Shown here: positions 58,078 through 64,000 of the stretch, in pieces
How the letters are laid out: every line of letters starts with the position of its first letter
Position numbering within the stretch: position 1 is the stretch's first letter
NCBI GenBank assembly: GCA_030684555.1
Contig: JAUXVN010000040.1
Location: 124,001 to 188,000 of the forward strand
DNA from: Ignavibacteria bacterium
GTDB lineage: Bacteria; Bacteroidota; Ignavibacteria; Ignavibacteriales; Ignavibacteriaceae
DNA length: 64,000 nucleotides
Direction: 5' to 3'
Position numbers and translations under genes: made by a program
Notes under the pieces: generated by a model
The model's database searches: none
What the model was told of the DNA's origin: nothing
What the model saw: only the letters and a program-made list of their open reading frames with translations

Positions 58078-59706
58078 CTATCCAAATAAAAGTGTTACAA
58101 TAAAAACTGCTGCGAGTATACCAACTATATCAGCAGCAACACCGGCTACTACAGCGTGCCTGATTCTTTTAATTCCGACTGATCCAAAGTAAACTGCTAA
58201 AACATAGAATGTTGTTTCAGTACTTCCAAAAAAAGTTGATACCAAAATTCCGATAAAAGAATCAGGTCCGTGAACAGAAATAATTTCAGCCATTATTCCA
58301 AGTGAGCCGCTTCCGGATAAAGGTCTCATAAGAGCCATAGGTAAAGCTTCTGCAGGCATTCCAACGAAATTTGTTATTGGTTGTAATATGTAAATTAACC
58401 ATTCCATTGCCCCGCCGGTTCTAAAAATTCCAATAGCCATAAGCATTGCAACCAGGTAAGGAATTATTCTGACAGCGACATTAAACCCTTCTTTTGCTCC
58501 TTCAACAAACACTTCATAAACTTTAACTTTTTTGTAAGCCCCAAACCCTACAAAAATTGCAATTAGTAATGGGATGGCTAATATGGAAACTACTTGTATA
58601 ATATTTTTTATCAGCTCTGGATTTAGGAATGAGAAAAACGATGATATTGTTGATCCCATTCCGGTCAGTAGAATTAATGAAATGACGATTCCTATTGAGA
58701 AAATTGAAATAAGAAACTTTTTGCTATCGTTTAACCATTTTCCAAATTCAGAAAATTTTATTGGAAATTTCTCCATAATCTTTGCAACTGTAATTCCAGT
58801 TATAGTAGCACATGTTGAAGCAAAAAGGGCAGTGCCAATAATAACTGCAGGTTCGGAACTGCCGGCAGATGCTCTTACGGCTATCGCTGTTGCCGGTATT
58901 AGAGTCATTCCTGCTGTATTGACGGCTAAAAATGTACACATCGCATTTGTTGCTGTTCCTTTATTCGGATTTAACTTATCAAGTTCCTCCATAGCCTTCA
59001 GTCCGAAAGGGGTAGCCGCATTTCCGAGTCCGAGAAAATTGGCAGAAATATTCATAATCATTGCTCCCATTGCAGGATGTTCAGCAGGAACTTCAGGAAA
59101 AAGAAACTTTGTAACTGGTTTCAATGCAAGAGCAATATAAGTTATCAATCCTGCTTCTTCTGCAATTTTCATAACTCCAAGCCATAGTGCCATTACACCA
59201 ATAAGTCCGAGTGCGATATTTACAGCGGTTTCCGCGTAGCTTAAAGCAGAATTGGTTACTTCCTTCAATCCAAGAAAAGAAACTTCTTCAAAAATAATAC
59301 TACCGGTTACTTCACCTTGATTTGTAAAATTTGACTTAATAGAAATTACACCCGTTAGATCATTCTCTTTGCCGCTCACTTTTGCCATCTTTTGAAAGAC
59401 CTCCGGAAAGCCCTTTTCTATGATCGTAAAAAAGGAAGCTTCAGTTTTATTTTTATCGACTGAGATTTTCGCATCAAAAATTAAATCATTCTCTGCTTTT
59501 GTGTAATAGTACTTATACAAATTTCCCTTTGAAATTATAAGTTTAGTTTCGAAAGGTTTTGAATGATCAATTGTGCTATCGATTGAAAAAGAAATCGGAA
59601 TTGGTATACCGGATTGATATTTATTGCTGACTTTATCTTGAAGATCGGTAGATAGAGCAGCTGCTAATCCAAGTATAACCAAACCTAACCAGATGTAATT
59701 TAGCAT
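58078..59706 (-). CDS. SpmA-SpmB fusion (nucleoside-recognition domain membrane protein)
   Basis: 542 residues. After a first membrane helix comes an unusual domain of about 110 residues (25-140), beta-rich and probably outside the membrane. The SpmA-like half follows (ALWLGVMKIAEEAGL, NISANFLGLGNAATPFGLKAM, TFLAVNTAGMTLIP). The SpmB-like half is at about 370-542 (GAKEGFNVAVRIIPYLVAMLMAIGIFR, MRPLSGSGSLG, FFGSTETTFYVLAVYFGS). In spore formers SpmA and SpmB are separate and affect spore core dehydration; in non-spore-formers fused forms are common with unknown transport role. The gene is followed by the amidase upstream (13-base gap). Confidence 0.85.
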   Translation of the reverse strand: MLNYIWLGLVILGLAAALSTDLQDKVSNKYQSGIPIPISFSIDSTIDHSKPFETKLIISKGNLYKYYYTKAENDLIFDAKISVDKNKTEASFFTIIEKGFPEVFQKMAKVSGKENDLTGVISIKSNFTNQGEVTGSIIFEEVSFLGLKEVTNSALSYAETAVNIALGLIGVMALWLGVMKIAEEAGLITYIALALKPVTKFLFPEVPAEHPAMGAMIMNISANFLGLGNAATPFGLKAMEELDKLNPNKGTATNAMCTFLAVNTAGMTLIPATAIAVRASAGSSEPAVIIGTALFASTCATITGITVAKIMEKFPIKFSEFGKWLNDSKKFLISIFSIGIVISLILLTGMGSTISSFFSFLNPELIKNIIQVVSILAIPLLIAIFVGFGAYKKVKVYEVFVEGAKEGFNVAVRIIPYLVAMLMAIGIFRTGGAMEWLIYILQPITNFVGMPAEALPMALMRPLSGSGSLGIMAEIISVHGPDSFIGILVSTFFGSTETTFYVLAVYFGSVGIKRIRHAVVAGVAADIVGILAAVFIVTLLFG

Positions 59707-59719
59707 GTTTTCCCCTATG

Positions 59720-60766
59720 TTATTTTTTTGAAGTTATGAGAAATAGTTTATCACGGAATGGATGAGTATGATTCCCGTAAATATTGGCAGCTATTATTCG
59801 AATTTCAATATCACTCTTTAATTCTCTGTCAATATTAATTTGCAAAATCGATTGAGTTGAATCGAATGAATATGTTTTTATTTCAAGAGAGTCAATAAAA
59901 ACTCTGATTGATTTCTCATCTATTCCTGAACTATCATTTAATTTGTAGAAGAGTTGATAATATTTATTATCAGAAGTTTCTTTTTCAACAAATTTAATTT
60001 CAGGATAACCGGTTCGATAATATCTATATAAACCTCGGAAAATTCCCCAAGCCTGAATTTTATTAAATTCATCAATTATTAATCGTTGTTCCTCAACCGG
60101 GTGAGAATGGAATGAACATTCTACCAACACAGACGGAATTTCTGTATTTCGAAGAACTGCAAATCCTTTTTTAGGATAGATAAAATAGTCAGAATAAGTT
60201 CCATCGAAAGACCCTAAGCCGCCGGAATTTCTCATAGCATATGCCATATCACGCTGTATAAATCTGGCAACATCCTTCTCCATCGGTTCATATTCATAAT
60301 CAGCTTCTTTAGCGTGATAATATGTAGATGTATAATTAGTATTCGGATCGCCACTTGCTCCCGGGCTATTGTGATGAATACTGATAAATAAATCTGCCCG
60401 GCTGTTATTTGCCATTATAGAACGATCTATTAAAGCAACTGTTGTATCTTTTTCTCGAGACATAATTACAATAGCACCGGCTTCAGTTAAAAAGTTACGA
60501 AGATTTAATGCGACTCTTAAATTTACATCAGCCTCAATGGCTAATTCTTTAGGTCCTTTATTTACGCGATCACTTCCACCATGACCCGGGTCAATAAAGA
60601 ATCTTTTGCCAGCTAAATAATTTTTACTTGTATTGATTAATTTTTGATAAACGAGGGTATCTTTAAACTCAACCGGAGTGTCATAGCTGATTGTGTAGTA
60701 ATTGACCGTTGTGCAACCGGTTAAGTAGAAAATTAAGGAAACTAGAACAGCATAAAGAATTTTCAA
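59720..60766 (-). CDS. N-acetylmuramoyl-L-alanine amidase (Amidase_3), lipoprotein
   Basis: 348 residues. Lipobox YLTGC with Cys18. The Amidase_3 zinc site is seen as FIDPGHGGSD (His), E in KELAIEADVN, SIHHNSPG (His) and the catalytic Glu in SVLVECSFHSHP. It cleaves the amide between MurNAc and the peptide stem. An inserted region (TYSDYFIYPKKG) and a C-terminal beta domain (about 260-348), Ig-like in appearance, follow the catalytic domain. Its stop lies 13 bases from the SpmA-SpmB start, suggesting one transcript. Confidence 0.9.
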   Translation of the reverse strand: MKILYAVLVSLIFYLTGCTTVNYYTISYDTPVEFKDTLVYQKLINTSKNYLAGKRFFIDPGHGGSDRVNKGPKELAIEADVNLRVALNLRNFLTEAGAIVIMSREKDTTVALIDRSIMANNSRADLFISIHHNSPGASGDPNTNYTSTYYHAKEADYEYEPMEKDVARFIQRDMAYAMRNSGGLGSFDGTYSDYFIYPKKGFAVLRNTEIPSVLVECSFHSHPVEEQRLIIDEFNKIQAWGIFRGLYRYYRTGYPEIKFVEKETSDNKYYQLFYKLNDSSGIDEKSIRVFIDSLEIKTYSFDSTQSILQINIDRELKSDIEIRIIAANIYGNHTHPFRDKLFLITSKK

Positions 60767-60866
60767 AACTACCTCAGTGAAAATCGAACGATAATTTATT
60801 ATAGATTAAAAATCTAATACATAAAATAAGAACTTATTTCGAAGTGTAGAAGTAAATATGCTCAAA

Positions 60867-63800
60867 CTAATCATTTTTCATAACGCAATTTTTTTTATCG
60901 ATGCTATAGAGGCAATTTTTACAGTGAGAATAGTTCGGGTTAAATTTTTTGGTTCTGATTTTATCAACAATAATTAATAATTGATTTCGAAAAATTTTGA
61001 TCTCATCAATATTCAAAACTTTATTGAAGGAAAATTCCGGATGTTTTGTAAAAACCAGATGCAATTCAAAATCTTTAATTAAGTTGAACTTAATCGAAAT
61101 AAGAAAAGCATAAAAAGTAAGTTGCGGAATATAGGTTTTCACTTTCTCATCAATTTCTTTTGGGAGAAAATCATCAGTTTTGAAATCGATAATAATTATT
61201 TTTTCATCTGTTATTATTAATCTATCGATAATCCCATAAAGGAAAAAATCGTTCACTTTTGCATAAAGTTCATACTCATTAAAGTAGTTATTGTATGAAG
61301 ATAAATGTTTATAAATATTTGAACTATAAAACTTAGTAAGATCAGCAAGAATAATATCCGAGTATGACTCTGATTCAGAAACATCAACTTTCTCATCTTC
61401 CAAAAATTTACTAATAAAAATTGACAATTCATTTTCTGCAATGTTTTGCTCCATAATCCGGTGAATTATCCGTCCCTTCAAATCAGCAGCAATATCAGTA
61501 TGTCTATCATCCCGGAACTCTTCATCGCTTACAAATTCAATTATTTCAGACTGCGAGTGGTTTCTTTTATGGCTCTTTCTTTCAATTATTTTTCTTTGTA
61601 AGGATGCAAACCCATATTCATAAGTAAGTAAATACTTTACAGGACATTGTGAAAAGATTGAAATCTTGGTCGCTGAAATAACTTCTTCACTGATTATACT
61701 TGGAATATTATCAATATTGAATATTAATTTTTCGGGGACAGAATCAAATGTTGTAGAATGAATACTCTCATCATCGATAAAATTAATAATTGGAATTGTT
61801 TGTGATATGGTTTCGATTTTATTTTCAAAAACACCGTTAACTTGTTTTAGAAAAGTAAGATTTGTGTCTAATGGAATCTCACTTCTATCATTTAGATCAG
61901 GGAATACATCTTTCAGAAATGAGAAGAAAGATTCACTGTTAGTTTTTTTATTCAAATCTGCCGAAAGAAATAAATAATTCTTTGCTCTCGTAATTGCCAC
62001 ATAAAATAACCGCTTCGCTTCTGCTAAATTTTTTCTTTTGTTAATAATGTTGAAGACGTTAACTATTGGAGCACTGATATAATCATCAAATAAATTTTGA
62101 GGGTTGGGAGTTTTACCCAAAATTCCGAGTGATTTATCAACATAGATTTTTTTCGCCTTAATTGTTGATGTCTCGGAATAATCTTGTAATGCAAATATAA
62201 AGACAGCTTTATACTCTAATCCTTTTGACTGATGAATAGTCATTATTTTGACAGAATTTTTATCATCAATTAATGCTGCTTGTCCTTCATCTGAATAATG
62301 ATTAATAGCTTGTTTTAAATAAGCTGTATAATCATATAAGTTTCTAAAACCTTGTTTAAAGAAGGAATCAGTTATATGAATTAATTTCTCGAAATTTATA
62401 AGGTCTTGTTCGCCATCTTCATTTGACGACAAAACAGAGACATAACCGGTTTCCGAAATAATTTTTCTGAGTAGATAAATAATATCAGTATTGTTTGCAA
62501 GTCGATTATTCTCCTCAAGCAGTTCCACGATTTGTTTATATCTATTATTACCCTGTACAGAGTTAACAAATTTGTCCCAAAAGCTTTCTCCGTAACTCAA
62601 AGAAATTTTAAATATTTCAGTATCGGTGAGGAAGAAAAAAGGAGAACGAAGAATTGCAACCAGCGCAGTATCATCACGGGAGTTTAACAAAAATGAAAAA
62701 TAATAATAAATGTCGTACACAATCTGACGCTGATAAAAACCGGTTCCTCCAACAATTGAAAATGGAATCTTATATTTTTTAAAAGTAGTTTCAAGTTCTT
62801 TGAATGATTTTCGCTTACGACAGAGTATTGCAATATCATTCAGATTTAATTGTTCTTTTGAGTCATTGCTCTTTATTAATTTCAAGATTCTTCGGGCAAC
62901 CAATTCACTCTCGCTCAAGGAAGTAGTTTCATCTTCCTCAATCATCTCATCATTTATTGAAAATAAAAATTCAACCGATCCATATAAATCTTCACTCTTT
63001 GCACAAGTGATTTCATTTGGTGAAACTTCATTGAAGATGGGATTTGGGTTTGCAAAAAGTTGTGCAAATAAATAATTAGTGAACGAACAAATAACCGGTG
63101 ACATTCTGAAACTATCCGGTAAAGAGAGAATTTTTCCATGCTCATTAACAGTGCGGATGTCATTATTTGTTTTTCTAAAGACTTCTAATTCAGCATCACG
63201 AAATCGATAAATACTTTGCTTTTCATCCCCAACAACAAAAAGATTACCTGTACGAAGTTCATTGAGAATAGGAAGGAAGATATTATACTGCAACTCATTT
63301 GTATCTTGATATTCATCAATCATAATAAATTTGAATTTTGAAGATAAGCTCTTTTTAACCTCTTCATGCGAAATAATTTCCATTGTTTTGATTAGAATAT
63401 CTTCAAAATCAAGATAGGCGTAGTTGTCTTTTCTATTTTCATAAGCCTTCAATGAGGCATTAAACAATTCAATGAAAATAAAACCTAATTCAGCAAGTGA
63501 CTTTTCAGAAGTGAATGAATTGTCATCCGGTTTTAATTGATTTGCGAGTTGAAAGAATTTCTCAACTTCTGAAATCTCGGTTGTATAATTATCACGGTTT
63601 TTTCTTAGATATTTTATTTTTTTTAGTTTAAGTTCATTTGTAAATGCTTCGGAATATAAATTAGTTTTGGAAAGGAAATTCTTAATTGATAAAGCTGATA
63701 AATCATCTTCAATTAATAAACCGATTCTTTCAGCAATCTCAGAACCCTCAACTTTTGCAGCATCATTAACTGTTTTAAAGTTTTGCAAAAACTCCAGATA

Positions 63801-64000
63801 AGTTGGGGAAAGAATTTCATTTACAAACAATTCATAGTATTTCTGAAAGTGCAATACAACGTCATCTATAGTTTTTGAATACAAGTTGTCGACAAGTTTT
63901 ATTACATTTTTGCGGTTTTTGATTAGAGAGATAATTTCCTTTCTAACGTTTGATGCTGAATCAAATATTCTAATCAATTTTTTTATCGACGAATCACTCG
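60867..64000 (-). CDS. UvrD-type helicase with Fe-S PD-(D/E)XK nuclease (5' end outside window)
   Basis: The frame stays open to the window edge past residue 1 of the visible 1036, so the start and the Walker A motif lie outside; the TTG at 63977 is not a real start. Visible helicase motifs: IMIDEYQDTNE (II), VVGDEKQSIYRFR (III), MTIHQSKGLEYKAV (V) and LFYVAITRAKNYLF (VI). The C-terminal nuclease has GRIIHRIME, a GIIDRLI and IIDFKTDD pair. The Cys pattern SQCPVKYL plus CKNCLYSIDKKNC suggests an iron-sulphur-braced RecB-type nuclease. It is AddAB-like in role: end resection for recombination. A partner AddB gene would be expected upstream. Confidence 0.88.
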   Translation of the reverse strand, partial: SDSSIKKLIRIFDSASNVRKEIISLIKNRKNVIKLVDNLYSKTIDDVVLHFQKYYELFVNEILSPTYLEFLQNFKTVNDAAKVEGSEIAERIGLLIEDDLSALSIKNFLSKTNLYSEAFTNELKLKKIKYLRKNRDNYTTEISEVEKFFQLANQLKPDDNSFTSEKSLAELGFIFIELFNASLKAYENRKDNYAYLDFEDILIKTMEIISHEEVKKSLSSKFKFIMIDEYQDTNELQYNIFLPILNELRTGNLFVVGDEKQSIYRFRDAELEVFRKTNNDIRTVNEHGKILSLPDSFRMSPVICSFTNYLFAQLFANPNPIFNEVSPNEITCAKSEDLYGSVEFLFSINDEMIEEDETTSLSESELVARRILKLIKSNDSKEQLNLNDIAILCRKRKSFKELETTFKKYKIPFSIVGGTGFYQRQIVYDIYYYFSFLLNSRDDTALVAILRSPFFFLTDTEIFKISLSYGESFWDKFVNSVQGNNRYKQIVELLEENNRLANNTDIIYLLRKIISETGYVSVLSSNEDGEQDLINFEKLIHITDSFFKQGFRNLYDYTAYLKQAINHYSDEGQAALIDDKNSVKIMTIHQSKGLEYKAVFIFALQDYSETSTIKAKKIYVDKSLGILGKTPNPQNLFDDYISAPIVNVFNIINKRKNLAEAKRLFYVAITRAKNYLFLSADLNKKTNSESFFSFLKDVFPDLNDRSEIPLDTNLTFLKQVNGVFENKIETISQTIPIINFIDDESIHSTTFDSVPEKLIFNIDNIPSIISEEVISATKISIFSQCPVKYLLTYEYGFASLQRKIIERKSHKRNHSQSEIIEFVSDEEFRDDRHTDIAADLKGRIIHRIMEQNIAENELSIFISKFLEDEKVDVSESESYSDIILADLTKFYSSNIYKHLSSYNNYFNEYELYAKVNDFFLYGIIDRLIITDEKIIIIDFKTDDFLPKEIDEKVKTYIPQLTFYAFLISIKFNLIKDFELHLVFTKHPEFSFNKVLNIDEIKIFRNQLLIIVDKIRTKKFNPNYSHCKNCLYSIDKKNCVMKND

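Noticed and set aside
63975-63977. TTG as the true start of the UvrD-type gene
   Set aside because: The frame is open to the window edge and the Walker A motif is missing, so the gene continues outside.

Overview
The window is AT-rich and looks like chromosome from the Bacteroidetes/Chlorobi (FCB) group, most likely an Ignavibacteria-type bacterium. Four things suggest this. A secreted protein ends in a type IX secretion C-terminal domain with the N-Y-P-N-P-F-N-P signature. The primary sigma factor is short and lacks region 1.1. A class II (B12-dependent) ribonucleotide reductase is present. Ribosomal-protein genes often use TTG or GTG starts behind clear Shine-Dalgarno sequences. The assignment is an inference; there is no 16S rRNA here.

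Positions 1-8900 are accessory and decaying. They hold a partial DUF5916-type outer-membrane protein, two adjacent serine beta-lactamase-family hydrolases, an orphan MNT nucleotidyltransferase, small membrane proteins, GrpB, a ParE-type toxin/antitoxin pair and a DUF4440-like lipoprotein. Mixed in are four gene remnants: DUF4256 (frameshifted and truncated), a small membrane protein with one nonsense codon, the 3' end of a type IIG restriction-modification enzyme, and a carboxypeptidase-regulatory-like secreted protein (frameshift plus stop). An attC-like imperfect palindrome and a pair of 82-bp direct repeats suggest a relic cassette array. Positions 8935-11625 encode a large Asp-box-repeat protein exported by type IX secretion, followed by a MITE-like element.

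Positions 11900-43010 are the core translation/transcription superlocus: tRNA-Tyr, -Gly, -Thr, rpmG, tRNA-Trp, secE, nusG, rplK-rplA-rplJ-rplL, rpoB-rpoC, the str operon (rpsL, rpsG, fusA, tuf), the S10 and spc operons with tRNA-Gln embedded between rplR and rpsE, then secY, map, infA, rpmJ, rpsM, rpsK, rpsD, rpoA and rplQ. Hairpin terminators or attenuators separate rplL/rpoB, rpoC/rpsL, tuf/rpsJ and rplQ/ysxC. A good sigma70-like promoter precedes rpsL.

Positions 43067-64000 are mixed. The YsxC/EngB GTPase is followed by a GAF protein with a degenerate GGDEF domain, a phosphopentomutase that appears to start at ATT, two tandem EutN/CcmL microcompartment vertex proteins, RpoD and an NlpC/P60 lipoprotein. 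Then come the class II RNR (with an NrdR-box-like palindrome upstream), a LiaF-like membrane protein and a DUF6265-like protein. A CoA-acylating aldehyde dehydrogenase carries a C-terminal tail that looks like a microcompartment encapsulation peptide. After it are tRNA-Pro, a lipoprotein pseudogene, an OmpA-family protein, a SpmA-SpmB fusion, an Amidase_3 lipoprotein and a UvrD-type helicase-nuclease cut by the window edge.

The most interesting system is the scattered microcompartment set. Phosphopentomutase, two pentameric shell proteins and an encapsulation-tagged aldehyde dehydrogenase together suggest a (deoxy)ribose or nucleoside to acetaldehyde to acetyl-CoA metabolosome. Its hexameric shell genes and aldolase would have to lie outside this window.
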